Source of the DNA: Pseudomonadota bacterium
GTDB lineage: Bacteria; Bdellovibrionota; UBA1018
Length of the DNA stretch: 64,000 bases
Assembly (NCBI GenBank): GCA_027485695.1
Contig: JAIXQO010000003.1
Location: forward strand, 930,932-994,931
Direction of reading: 5' to 3'
Shown: positions 1-8,716 of the stretch, one piece after another
Layout of the letters: each line of letters starts with the position of its first letter
How positions within the stretch are numbered: the stretch's first letter is position 1
Notes under the pieces: model-generated
Databases searched by the model: none
Seen by the model: only the letters and a program-made list of their open reading frames with translations
Told to the model about the DNA's origin: nothing
Translations under genes and position numbers: made by a program

Positions 1-830
1 TACCAGTACGTTTTGGCTATCGACGGTCCAAGAGAAACTGACTGCAGAGCCCGTGTTACCGAGCGTATCGGTTGCGCGAACCTGGAATTGGTGAGCTCCG
101 TCGGCTAGAGCCGATACAGAATACGGCGAAGTGCAAGTCGTGTAGGCGCCGGAATCGAGTTTACACTCGAGGCCTGCGACGGTCGCTCCACCGAAGTCTT
201 GAGCGGAGAAAGTGAATTGCCCGCTACCGAGATAAGTTAGACTTGGTGGATTTCCAGAGAGGGTCGTGGTGGGGCCGGTCGTGTCGATTGTCCAAGCATA
301 CGACTGGGCGGTTCCGATATTGCCGGCGGAATCGAGTGCTCGCGCGGAAAATACATGGCTACCCGATGCAAGCGCGGAGGCGGCGACGGGACTCGTACAG
401 GTGTTAAACGTCGCGCTATCCAGAGCACACTGATAACTGGTTACGGATCCACCGCCCGCATCCGTTGCAGAAAACGCGAAATTTGCAGCGTTCGCTGAGG
501 TGAGCGCAAGTGGCGTGGAGGAGAAACTGGTCGAAGGTGCGGTCAAGTCGATGGTCCAGCTCGCCGTCGTAGCCGCGCCGATGTTTCCACTGACGTCGGT
601 TGCTCGGATCGATGCGGTATGTGCCCCCGCACTGAGTCCGCTCACTGAATAAGGACTCGAGCAAGCAGTGTACGATCCAGAGTCTATTTTACATTCATAG
701 GTTGAAACCGTCCCGCCACCCGGGTCACTTCCGGTGAATACGATTGAAGCGGTGGTTTGCGAAGTGATCGTCGAAGGCGCGCTTGAGATCGCGACGGTGG
801 GAGGGCTCTGGTCCAGGAAAAAAGTGTATT
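1..830 (-). repeat. Tandem Ig-like domain repeats, 264-nt period
   Basis: Within the lipoprotein gene the Trp-containing strand motif (SWTVD, AWTID, SWTID) recurs with its tcca anchor at about 27, 291 and 555, giving an exact 264-nt (88-residue) period. A fourth, more diverged copy has its anchor near 812. Copies differ in nucleotide sequence but keep the Cys pair and the aromatic and Gly positions, so these are diverged protein repeats and not a recent DNA duplication. Confidence 0.8.
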
Positions 831-2127
831 GCCGTGGAGTAGCAGAAATCGCGCCCGAAGCATCGCGCGCCCAAAGGCGCAAGGTGTGGAATCCATCAGT
901 GGCGTCTGAGATCGTGTAACTCAAGGTCTGCGTGCCACTCGTGGAGCAAGACAAAGTAAATTCGGACCCCGGTGGCATGGTTTCGTCGTCGTCGGTGAGC
1001 GCAAGGTCCGAAAAAGTTGAACATTGAGAGAGGCTGCCACCTGTGGTGAGTACGACGGAAACGGTGGGCGATGAAACGATCGTGGCGCCGCCGGCGAGTG
1101 CAATCACGGGAGCAAGCGGCGGGAATGCATTGGCAACAGAGATCGTTTTGGATTGATAGAAATAGGGAACGGTCGTATCGATTCCACCGCTTCCGTTATC
1201 AGAGCCGACGTAGAGCGCGAGGATGTGAGCGCCTTGAGCGTTTTTCCCTGGGAGGTAGTTGAACGTTGAGCTGTTACTGACCGTCACGCCGTCGAGTTTC
1301 CAAAGGTAGCGTATCGTATAGTTCGGGTTCCAGTGGCTAGCGCCGACGAAGAACGATGAGTTCGAGCCTTCGGTCACCGATGCCGATGGCCAGGTAATGG
1401 ATACGATCTGTGGCTCGACTTGTTGAAGGTCCGCAACCGACACGGAGTGACCGAATGCGCCTTCGAACTCGTTTTTGAGCTGAGCATTGGCGTTCAGCGT
1501 GCTGAAGGCGTCGGACATGTTAGCGCTTTTAGAAATGATGCCCGAGAGTGCTCGTAAAAGGTTGTCAATTTCTTGAGGGGTCCGTTCTTTGAGGGAGACT
1601 TTTTGGTTCTGGGTTCCCTGTGTGATGGCTCCGATCAAGGCGTGAGCAGCGGTGATCTCGATGTCGCCCCAGCTCGTGATTGGAGCGCGAACTTCGCCGT
1701 CAGCGCAGCCGGTCGCGCGGAGCAAGTACTGCATTCCGCCTGCTTCGGTATTGAGATTGAGCGTGCCGATGTTGTCGAAACGGAAACGCGCTTGAGCGTC
1801 CAAGATCTTGGTTTCGATGAGCGGCTCATCCGATAGGTTTCCATTTTCGTCGAGCGTATAAAGTCCGACTGTGACCTGGGTGTAGTCGCAAGTCGCCGCG
1901 AACGCAGATTTAGAAATTCCGGGCAGCGCATCCAAACTGTTGTTCCTGGATGCGAATAGACGGGTCAGCGGGAAAATGGTTCCACTGAGTGAACGAGCAT
2001 CGGCAGAGGAGAAGTTGGAATTGATTTTTGGTGAGCAAGCACTCGTGATCAACGCAAATGCGAGCGCGATCGACACGTGTAAACGTGCGACGGAGTTTCG
2101 CAAATGTTGACCAACACTTCGCCCCAT
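1..2127 (-). CDS. Ig-like repeat surface lipoprotein (partial, C-terminus off the window)
   Basis: The ORF track misses this gene because its frame runs off the left edge without a stop. ATG at 2127 follows a GGAGAG ribosome site. The first 35 residues form a lipoprotein signal ending in a lipobox (LITSAC), so the mature protein should be lipid-anchored to the envelope. After about 400 residues without recognised domains come tandem Ig-like modules of about 88 residues, each with a conserved Cys pair in the pattern YECKIDSGSYTACSSPY, followed by a GNIG and SWTID motif. Such modules are typical of bacterial surface and adhesion proteins. At least 709 residues are visible. The sigma-like membrane protein at 2324-3100 lies upstream on the same strand. 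Function is unknown; adhesion or surface display is an inference. Confidence 0.85.
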   Translation of the reverse strand, partial: MGRSVGQHLRNSVARLHVSIALAFALITSACSPKINSNFSSADARSLSGTIFPLTRLFASRNNSLDALPGISKSAFAATCDYTQVTVGLYTLDENGNLSDEPLIETKILDAQARFRFDNIGTLNLNTEAGGMQYLLRATGCADGEVRAPITSWGDIEITAAHALIGAITQGTQNQKVSLKERTPQEIDNLLRALSGIISKSANMSDAFSTLNANAQLKNEFEGAFGHSVSVADLQQVEPQIVSITWPSASVTEGSNSSFFVGASHWNPNYTIRYLWKLDGVTVSNSSTFNYLPGKNAQGAHILALYVGSDNGSGGIDTTVPYFYQSKTISVANAFPPLAPVIALAGGATIVSSPTVSVVLTTGGSLSQCSTFSDLALTDDDETMPPGSEFTLSCSTSGTQTLSYTISDATDGFHTLRLWARDASGAISATPRQYTFFLDQSPPTVAISSAPSTITSQTTASIVFTGSDPGGGTVSTYECKIDSGSYTACSSPYSVSGLSAGAHTASIRATDVSGNIGAATTASWTIDLTAPSTSFSSTPLALTSANAANFAFSATDAGGGSVTSYQCALDSATFNTCTSPVAASALASGSHVFSARALDSAGNIGTAQSYAWTIDTTGPTTTLSGNPPSLTYLGSGQFTFSAQDFGGATVAGLECKLDSGAYTTCTSPYSVSALADGAHQFQVRATDTLGNTGSAVSFSWTVDSQNVLV

Positions 2128-2323
2128 TTTCTCTCCAGCTGACGTACCGCGGGTGCGTGATTATTCCCGATAAACACTCGGATACCCTCTATTATCGGCT
2201 ATTTGTGATGGAACAAGGAGATGAGGCAGGTATGACCTGGTTGCGTGGCCACGTTAGCGCGTTTGCGTGACTCTGCGGTATCGGTGTCGTTTGCGACCTA
2301 TGCGTTTTTAGGAGGAAGAAGTG

Positions 2324-3100
2324 TTAACGAAACACGATCCAGGCGCAGATCAGCGCGCCCAGGAGTCCGAACATGAGCCGGATTTCCGTGCGACTCAGGA
2401 AAATCTTGAGCCCTTCGGAGACGGTCATATCCCGAGGAATGATGCCGGCCTCGATTTGAGAACGGCGAAGCCTGAGAAAAGTCTCTTCGAATTCTTCTTC
2501 CGCGAATTGGGGAATATGGCTTTCGATCGCGTAGTAGAATTTGCGCGAAGTCGCGAGCGCGCGTGCGCAAGTCGGACATGCGGTGAGGTGATTTTGAATA
2601 TAGGTGAGCTCCAGTTGCTTCATCTCATCATCCAGCAGTTTCTGCGTCCAAGGATGATCGACGAAAAACTCGGGGCAGGCGTGCCCGTCTTTGCGCGTAC
2701 CGGCGGGGTGCGGAATCTGAGCGCGAATCTCAGGCTGCGAGGCCAGCTTCATGCGTGAATGCCAAGCTAGTTTTTCGATTTCTTCGCTAGAAATACCGAG
2801 AATCTCCGCGAGGACTTTATAAGAGACGCGACCAGAATGCAGAGCGGTGATGGTAAATCTTTCGAACGAAGTCAGTCGATAAAAAGGCTGATGCACGCCA
2901 CTCGAGATCGCGGAGACGCCTTCGCGCTCTGCGCGGTCCAGGAGTAGGCGGGCGGCGCGAATGAATGATTTCGGGTCCTCCAAGGAAATGCGGGTCGAAA
3001 GCGCGGCTGCGGTCTCGATCGAGCGAGTGCGCGCTTGCTCGGGGTTCGAGTAAAGCGCCTGACCGAAGTGAGATAGGATCTTGAAATCGTCGCTCGTCAT
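2324..3100 (-). CDS. Sigma-region-4-like protein with zinc anti-sigma motif and C-terminal membrane anchor
   Basis: 258 aa. Residues about 75-120 (LTSFERFTITALHSGRVSYK and onward) resemble the helix-turn-helix of sigma70 region 4. Residues about 170-185 contain HLTACPTCARAL, the HxxxCxxC pattern of zinc-binding anti-sigma domains. The last 20 residues (RLMFGLLGALICAWIVFR) form one membrane helix with almost nothing after it. No sigma region 2 is clear, although the helical N-terminus could be a degenerate one. The gene is followed after about 200 nt by the repeat lipoprotein on the same strand. A membrane-held regulator is an inference; a simple anti-sigma factor is the alternative. Confidence 0.65.
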   Translation of the reverse strand: MTSDDFKILSHFGQALYSNPEQARTRSIETAAALSTRISLEDPKSFIRAARLLLDRAEREGVSAISSGVHQPFYRLTSFERFTITALHSGRVSYKVLAEILGISSEEIEKLAWHSRMKLASQPEIRAQIPHPAGTRKDGHACPEFFVDHPWTQKLLDDEMKQLELTYIQNHLTACPTCARALATSRKFYYAIESHIPQFAEEEFEETFLRLRRSQIEAGIIPRDMTVSEGLKIFLSRTEIRLMFGLLGALICAWIVFR

Positions 3101-3224
3101 CCAGCCCTTAGTTTAACGATAAAATGAGGCTACTGACAAACGTCAAAGTATTTACGGCACAATTGAAGCCAGGGGTGCGTTAGGCACTCGAGCCCATCCA
3201 ATTGAAGGCTCGAGCCCGAGATTC

Positions 3225-3253
3225 TTTTGATGGAATCAAATCTAAGCTACGAT
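3225..3253 (+). promoter_or_regulatory. Putative leaderless promoter of the 3260 gene
   Basis: TTTTGA (3225-3230) and TACGAT (3248-3253) are spaced by 17 nt. The ATG at 3260 lies 6 nt after the -10 element, where transcription would start. No Shine-Dalgarno sequence precedes the ATG. The same geometry recurs at other genes in the window. Confidence 0.5.
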
Positions 3254-3259
3254 TCGTCT

Positions 3260-4273
3260 ATGCGAGCTTTGAAGTGCTTATTGATTGGGATGTTACTCTT
3301 TAATTACGGTTGGGGATCAGATATATCTCTCGGTGATCCGTATTGCGAAGCAGGCGGTCGTGGGCAATTTATTGTTGCAGAAGTTACAGGTAAGAATAAC
3401 CAGGTTAAAGAAGAGCTCGTTGGAATATTTAGTCCGCACCTCGTTGCTAATAAACGTTCTGATTGGAAGTCCGGTGCTGGACTTGAGTTCAAAATACAGA
3501 CTGGTCCGTCTCATAGCCGTACGCTGGTAATTCCTTATCGACAGATTTCCAGTGAAAAAGATTTTGACCTTATTTTAAAAGACTCCGAGTCACTGATATC
3601 GGTTGGTTGGAGGTTCGGAAATGCGTTTAAACAGACGGGCTCGCCATCTTTAGAAGCTCAAGTTTTCTTTAAAAACTTTGAATTGGCTGAAGTGAAAAGC
3701 ATTCGTTTTCGAAACAAGTACGACTCCAAAGAACTTGCCAGGGTATCTCGTGAATATTTTGGTGTAATTCCCGATGTAGATAAAGATAGATATCATCTCT
3801 ATTCATTTCCGCTGATTTGGGGAAGTGGCGAAGGGGATGATCCATCGGTCGTGATCAAGATTCCTCCCAAGTGGACTCGTCGCGGCGCAGAGCTTTTTTC
3901 GAAGACGATCGAACAGAGCCTAGAGGGGTTGCATATTGCCGGTGCATTCACTCAGGAGGTTTTAAAAGAAGCCAAGTATTTGCCTAATATTAAAGAGTCG
4001 CAAGAGCTTGTAGACTTGTTTCGCAAGTTGATGAAGCTAGAAGTAGATTGTCCGCAGGGAAGTTTCTGCAACCTAAGAAAAGTCTCCCAAGAAAGTCAGA
4101 ATAAATTTAAAGAAGAAATGTCTGGCACAATTGTTCGCTTGCGAAGCTTTTATGAGAGTAGCTTTGAACCTCACCGAGTTTTATATTACTGTCGTTCCAC
4201 CTATGCGTTTTCCCCGCAACTCATCGAGCACCTGAAGCGCAATGAAGCGAAAGATCGAGCGCAAAAAAAGTAA
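3260..4273 (+). CDS. Exported protein of unknown function
   Basis: 337 aa from the ATG at 3260, which opens directly on a signal peptide (MRALKCLLIGMLLFNYGWGS). The ORF track start at 3227 would add 11 unlikely residues before it and lies inside the putative promoter. No domain is recognised. The mature part is mixed charged and hydrophobic, contains several Cys (for example CPQGSFC near residue 270) that could form disulfides in the periplasm, and ends in a Lys-rich tail. The gene is visibly AT-richer than its neighbours and stands alone between oppositely oriented genes, which suggests a lineage-specific or acquired gene. Confidence 0.75.
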   Translation: MRALKCLLIGMLLFNYGWGSDISLGDPYCEAGGRGQFIVAEVTGKNNQVKEELVGIFSPHLVANKRSDWKSGAGLEFKIQTGPSHSRTLVIPYRQISSEKDFDLILKDSESLISVGWRFGNAFKQTGSPSLEAQVFFKNFELAEVKSIRFRNKYDSKELARVSREYFGVIPDVDKDRYHLYSFPLIWGSGEGDDPSVVIKIPPKWTRRGAELFSKTIEQSLEGLHIAGAFTQEVLKEAKYLPNIKESQELVDLFRKLMKLEVDCPQGSFCNLRKVSQESQNKFKEEMSGTIVRLRSFYESSFEPHRVLYYCRSTYAFSPQLIEHLKRNEAKDRAQKK

Positions 4274-4340
4274 CTACTCGTCGGATCTACTCGATGTTTG
4301 CTTAGGTTTTGGTGAACGAATTTAAGATCTAATTTTCTGA

Positions 4341-4354
4341 CTGATCGTGATCAG
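4341..4354. terminator. Short palindrome between convergent genes, possible terminator
   Basis: CTGATC-gt-GATCAG is a perfect inverted repeat in the 93-nt gap between the ends of the 3260 gene and the TonB-type gene. There is no long T tract, so a terminator role is weakly supported. Confidence 0.25.
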
Positions 4355-4366
4355 AACTGAACTGCT

Positions 4367-5329
4367 TCAGTAATTCCGTTCCGGCGGCAAGTACCTGAGC
4401 CCCGAACTCGTATCGATCGCGAGACTGAACGTCCATCCCATGTGAATCAGCCCGTCGGGTCCGATGAGATCTCGGGGGGGATTGGGGAACCGTGGAATAC
4501 GTTTCCAAGCCTGATCAATTGCATCGTCCACACCGCGAACCCCCGAGGACTGCATGATACGAGTCTCGACGTAGTTTCCATCCGGATCGAGGATCACTTC
4601 GGCACGCGTTTGATATTCACCCGGGGCCAGGCGGGCGTTCATCGCGGCAGATCGGACCTTGCTCTGCCAGAGGGGCGCGAGTGTTTCGTAGATCCGCGCG
4701 TAAAAAGAGTAGTACTTGCTCTCCTGCGTATTGAGGATGTTCTGATCGCCTTCGGCTAAATCCTTGTCCAAGATGTTTTGCGCGCGCCCGTCTTCGCCAC
4801 CTTGGCCCACGGCCTGATCCGACGGATCATTCTGATTCTCGCGCTCACGGCGGCGTAGCTGCCCAGGTCCCGGAATCCGAAGATTGCTCAAATTTGAGAG
4901 CGGAATTTGTTTTGGAACAGGAGGGGCAGCGGGCTTCGCCCCCGCTGGTCGAGCATCACCTGGTTTTGGGAGAACGTCGGTCACCCGCGCTCGAGTTTCT
5001 TTTTCGACCCGGCGATTACGATCGCTTTCGTAACGAGCGTCTTCGGGGGCGGGGGCGTTCGGGTCTTTGGGTTTTGAATCGGTGTTCAGAAGTAGCGCCC
5101 GTTGTTTCCACTGCTGGCGAATGGCCTCGAGTTGGGCGGGATTGACTTCATTGAGTTCGACCCGAGGGCGAACCGTCTCGGGCAAGGTAAATGGTTTAAA
5201 GATCAGAATAAGTGCATGGATCGCGAGCGCGACGAGTGCGATCCAAAACCAACGACGAAATCCAGGAGATTGGAATGAAGGATCCGTCTCGAGAGATGAA
5301 ATCGTGATGTGGGGTCGGATGGCCGTCAT
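4367..5329 (-). CDS. TonB-family energy transducer-like protein
   Basis: 320 aa. One membrane helix near residues 26-48 (WFWIALVALAIHALILIF), then a long Pro/Ala/charged periplasmic linker, then a C-terminal domain (about 215-320) with the TonB_C pattern YQTRAEVILDPDGNYVETRI and a later SSGVRGVDDAIDQAWKRIP. This order (cytoplasmic N-terminus, helix, linker, C-terminal domain) is that of TonB/TolA-type proteins, which couple inner-membrane proton motive force to outer membrane processes. No ExbB/ExbD gene is adjacent, so the partner is unknown. It could instead serve gliding or polarity systems that use TonB-like adaptors. Confidence 0.75.
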   Translation of the reverse strand: MTAIRPHITISSLETDPSFQSPGFRRWFWIALVALAIHALILIFKPFTLPETVRPRVELNEVNPAQLEAIRQQWKQRALLLNTDSKPKDPNAPAPEDARYESDRNRRVEKETRARVTDVLPKPGDARPAGAKPAAPPVPKQIPLSNLSNLRIPGPGQLRRRERENQNDPSDQAVGQGGEDGRAQNILDKDLAEGDQNILNTQESKYYSFYARIYETLAPLWQSKVRSAAMNARLAPGEYQTRAEVILDPDGNYVETRIMQSSGVRGVDDAIDQAWKRIPRFPNPPRDLIGPDGLIHMGWTFSLAIDTSSGLRYLPPERNY

Positions 5330-5395
5330 CTGTTCTCATCAGTTTTAGCGGGGTGGCGGAGTTGAGCAAATAGAAATCGCAGTGATCACGGGGGA

Positions 5396-6931
5396 TTAAG
5401 CGATTTTTTTGCCGCGCTTGGACGTCGAACGTTTCGTATCCCGTTTTTCCCGAGTAACTGTACCGACGACGGCTAGGGCCTCTTCCTCTTCGCTGAGCGG
5501 AGTGGCGGGTTCAGCATTCGCCTCGTTCGGGTCGGCACTTGAGAAATCAGCATCCCCATTGGCTGATTCGCGGTCCTGCTGTGCATGGAAACTGGAGAGC
5601 AGGGTCTTGAGCTTGTGGATCCAGCCTTTTTGAGTGGCGGAGAGGTCGCGAATCTCGCGAATAATACGGTTTGCTTCGCGGACTTCGTCGGGCGAAGTGC
5701 CACGGACGAGCGCGAGTTGATCGTGCAAGAGTTTGAGTTTTGTCCGGGACTCGTGCAAGCGCTTCATGAATAGGTGGATGATCTGATCACTGTCCAGGCC
5801 GTTCGGATAGACAAACACGGTTTCTTGGGAAACCCCCTTGGAGGAGATGTGTTTGATTTTCTCGTCGCGGTCGTAAATCTGTTTCTTGAGTTCTTCGATC
5901 TTATCGACAGCGTTTCCAATCAGTGCGTGGTGCGTGACGAGAGGGCGATGGTAGAGCTCCATCGTAGCCTCGGACTCGTAGTTGCGCTCCAGGCGAGTGG
6001 CAGAGGTGAGCGGTTCGATCCAAATGGTTTTCAAGATATCCATCGCGCGGTCGGAGGGGGCGGTGGGAGTCAGCATGCAAGTGATTTCCATCTCGGACGT
6101 CTCGGGGTCGACGTGAACACGTAGAATATCCGAGAAATGGAACAGCACCTGACCCGCGTGAGACGGTGCCATCGCTCCGGGCCAAAATTGGTGAAGGACG
6201 TCTTTGACCTTCCAGCCGGGTTCCGAGTAGCAAAGGCGAAAAAACAAAGCCTTGGAGTCGGCCGCAAATTCGAAATAAGCGCGGTTCGTGCGTTCATCGT
6301 TGGATTTTAGGTGATCGCGCTTACCGGGGCCGTGATCGAAAATCATGCTCCAGAGTGCGGAGAGTAAAATACGAATCGAGTTCGAGCGCTTGACCCAGTT
6401 CGTGTTGGCGACTTCGGGTAGGCTCAAAAGCGTATCGACGCGAAATCCGATGCCGACTTGTGCAGTCCAGGTTTCGTAGTGAACGAGCGTCGATGGGAGC
6501 GCAAGCGGCTTGATGCCCCAGCGAGTAGCATCCCTGAGAAAAAGTTTGAGTAGATCGGCCGACTCGTGGCTCGAGAGTCGATTCAGATCGATGAAGATCG
6601 CGCGAAAGTGATAGTCCTCTTCGAGGATTTCATTGGGCGACACGTCTTCTGCGAAGTAGCCGATCAGTGTCGGACCGGAAACGCGCGTAAGACCGAAATG
6701 CGCTTCGATGCGTTGTAAATGGAGGTATTGATGCCAGGGCACGAGGAGCAGGTCTAGGTGCTCGTTCGTGACTCGTTTCAGAAGGTCGTCTTCCGTCAGA
6801 TTGCCTGGGAAAAACCGCACATCCGCGATTTCACGGAGCATGTTCACGGCACGTAACGCGATCTGAGTCCGCTCTCGCGAGAGGCTCGGGTCAGTCACGA
6901 ATCCGATCGTATAGGGTTTCAGGCCCTGCAT
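5396..6931 (-). CDS. Cytoplasmic protein of unknown function with coiled coil
   Basis: 511 aa from the ATG at 6931, preceded by GAAGGAAG; the track start at 7003 adds 24 residues without a better ribosome site. There is no signal peptide or membrane helix. Residues 5-100 have alternating beta/alpha character beginning KPYTIGFVTDPSLSRERTQI, somewhat like a Rossmann or receiver fold but without recognisable catalytic residues. Residues about 340-440 contain coiled-coil segments (EELKKQIYDRDEKIKH), and the C-terminus is a Lys/Arg-rich tail after an acidic stretch. It lies just after the TonB-type gene start on the same strand and is divergent from the 7054 gene. Function is not recognised. Confidence 0.7.
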   Translation of the reverse strand: MQGLKPYTIGFVTDPSLSRERTQIALRAVNMLREIADVRFFPGNLTEDDLLKRVTNEHLDLLLVPWHQYLHLQRIEAHFGLTRVSGPTLIGYFAEDVSPNEILEEDYHFRAIFIDLNRLSSHESADLLKLFLRDATRWGIKPLALPSTLVHYETWTAQVGIGFRVDTLLSLPEVANTNWVKRSNSIRILLSALWSMIFDHGPGKRDHLKSNDERTNRAYFEFAADSKALFFRLCYSEPGWKVKDVLHQFWPGAMAPSHAGQVLFHFSDILRVHVDPETSEMEITCMLTPTAPSDRAMDILKTIWIEPLTSATRLERNYESEATMELYHRPLVTHHALIGNAVDKIEELKKQIYDRDEKIKHISSKGVSQETVFVYPNGLDSDQIIHLFMKRLHESRTKLKLLHDQLALVRGTSPDEVREANRIIREIRDLSATQKGWIHKLKTLLSSFHAQQDRESANGDADFSSADPNEANAEPATPLSEEEEALAVVGTVTREKRDTKRSTSKRGKKIA

Positions 6932-7053
6932 GGGGGTTCTTCCTTCACATTTTCTATTCGGAGTAATTCCAGGTCGGATTGATTTTATTTTTCGAGGCGT
7001 CAAGGGGTTGGCGCTTCGTTCGCCCGAATCGAGTGGGATCCGGCCATCATTCT

Positions 7054-7803
7054 ATGGCATCTTGGATCTTGAACGTGGCTCAGTTACGAATCAGAACCTT
7101 TTATACGCGATTAACAAGTTTTCTCGTCTGCTGGATGCTCATGACGATGATGAGTCTATTTGCAGAGGGGAGTACCAGTTGCGAAAATGTCATTCGAAAC
7201 TATTCAAGCCTCTTGGTTTCGGATCCTCCGATTCGGCGATCGTTGACCGTAGATCAGAACAGTTTTTTGAAATCCAGGGGCATTGACCCTACCGAATATC
7301 ATTTGGTGAATGAAGGATCCGAAGGTTTGATTCTATTGAGCTTGGATGGATCACAGGTCACCAAAGTATTTAAATCGCAGCAGTTATTTCATGATTGGAA
7401 AAAGCTACATGAAACCCTGTCCGGAATTTTCGAAGAAGCGGGTTTTAAATGTATTCAGCCGAGTCTGATTGATTCTCAGAATTTTATTGTCGTTCGGCCA
7501 TGGGTTAGTGGAGTCAGTGTAGAAGAAATGAGTACCGAATTCCTCCATAAAGATCGCGAATTGTGGAACGAGCTTTTCCTCACTCATGAAAAAAAGTTTC
7601 AAGCGCTGAAAGCAAGAATCCAGTCCAGCGGCTTAATTTTTCACGATGATTCGTATGGAGGTAGTCGAGGCTACTTTCACATCTTACATGGTTCATTCGA
7701 AATCGAAGGACATTCGTACTGGATTCACCTACATGGCGAGAATGTCATGCTGTCCGTGGATGCTAAGAATTCCATCAGTTGGACGATCATAGATATCTTC
7801 TAA
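7054..7803 (+). CDS. Exported protein with possible truncated kinase-like fold
   Basis: 249 aa from the ATG at 7054. The first 40 residues have a basic N-region, a hydrophobic core and a possible cleavage at SLFAEG, which is a signal peptide or anchor. The remainder shows kinase-like landmarks: a loop NEGSEGLILLSLDG followed by VTKVFK (possible beta-3 Lys), a hinge-like IVVRPWVSGVSVEEM, and HGENVML followed by a strand ending IID, which resembles the HGDxxxxN and DFG regions of protein or small-molecule kinases. The protein stops two residues after that Asp, so the usual C-lobe is missing. The kinase relation is an inference from motifs only. The gene is AT-rich relative to its neighbours. 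Confidence 0.6.
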   Translation: MASWILNVAQLRIRTFYTRLTSFLVCWMLMTMMSLFAEGSTSCENVIRNYSSLLVSDPPIRRSLTVDQNSFLKSRGIDPTEYHLVNEGSEGLILLSLDGSQVTKVFKSQQLFHDWKKLHETLSGIFEEAGFKCIQPSLIDSQNFIVVRPWVSGVSVEEMSTEFLHKDRELWNELFLTHEKKFQALKARIQSSGLIFHDDSYGGSRGYFHILHGSFEIEGHSYWIHLHGENVMLSVDAKNSISWTIIDIF

Positions 7804-8122
7804 CCCTGAGTGGGTAGTTGAACCCGTCATTCTGGAGCGCTAGAAATTTGAGGTCAGACTTAAAACGTTCTGATTCAACCTAGAAGCGTCTCAGGTAGCT
7901 CGTGGCTGAGCGCTGATAACCGAAGATGGAATTTGGTTGAAAGACTAATTTCATGATGGGGATGTTTCATTTTTTCAAATTCTAAAAAAATGAAACACAA
8001 ATCTACTTAAATACATTTTGTTTGTGTACAAAATAAGCAGTGCCGTTATAACTAGCGCATGAATTATCATAGAGTCTTGCCGGACCATTCGGAGAGACCT
8101 GGACGACTTTTGGAGGTCTTAT
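7804..8122. other. Intergenic region with two inverted repeats
   Basis: This 319-nt gap contains no supported gene. It is AT-rich and holds the 13-bp inverted repeat at 7963-7997 and a smaller palindrome at 8015-8034 (ATTTTGT-N6-ACAAAAT), the latter about 90 nt before the next start codon and possibly an operator. Confidence 0.5.
7963..7997. repeat. 13-bp perfect inverted repeat
   Basis: TGTTTCATTTTTT and AAAAAATGAAACA are separated by 9 nt. The A/T-run arms could form a bidirectional terminator hairpin for the 7054 gene or a protein-binding site. It lies 160 nt after that gene's stop. Confidence 0.45.
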
Positions 8123-8629
8123 ATGAGAATGTCACCTAGTTTTGGAATCGCACTTTGGGCTCTTGCTGTCCTAATGAACACAAGCTTCGCCGAGAATTCG
8201 TCGAACGCCTGTGCCGCACTCAAAACCCAACACACTGTTCTGCAGCTGAGAGTTTCCAATGGTTTTGGCGGATCAAAAAAGTTACCTTTCGAAATTGTAT
8301 TAAATAATAAAAATGGAAACGTACAAGTATTTGATCATGGGTATTTGAATAATCGCGGTGGCATGAGCCATTTTCGCCTAGAAGAGCGTGCAGTCGCTTT
8401 CACATATAATGCTGCTGTTTTTGGGTTATATCCCGCAGGTGGTGGTATTTATAATTGCGACGCATCAAATGAAACTTGCCTGAATTTTGTTCAATTCGTC
8501 ACAAATCAGCTCAATTCAGCTCGCTCGGATCGGGTCTCGAAAAATAAACCTGCCATCGATGAACAAGAGAAACGTGCGATCGATTGCGCCAGTGATCGAT
8601 TGTCTCAGTTCGCTCGGTCTATTCGGTAG
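8123..8629 (+). CDS. Small exported protein of unknown function
   Basis: 168 aa. ATG at 8123 follows GGAGG at good spacing. Residues 1-23 form a clear signal peptide ending TSFAEN. The mature protein of about 145 residues has several Cys (CAAL, YNCDASNETCLNF, IDCAS) likely to form disulfides in the periplasm, and a central Gly/Asn-rich beta-type segment. No family is recognised. It is one of several AT-rich stand-alone exported proteins in this half of the window. Confidence 0.75.
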   Translation: MRMSPSFGIALWALAVLMNTSFAENSSNACAALKTQHTVLQLRVSNGFGGSKKLPFEIVLNNKNGNVQVFDHGYLNNRGGMSHFRLEERAVAFTYNAAVFGLYPAGGGIYNCDASNETCLNFVQFVTNQLNSARSDRVSKNKPAIDEQEKRAIDCASDRLSQFARSIR

Positions 8630-8716
8630 TATATGCGATTAGCATCGTAATCTTGTGTGCGTCCGAAGGCTTGGTATTAGACTTGCTGAGTTTAATATAA
8701 AGTGATGAGGACGAAT

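Noticed and set aside
2167-2198. CCGATAA/TTATCGG hairpin between the first two genes
   Set aside because: Only 7 bp with an 18-nt loop and no T tract; not distinguishable from chance.
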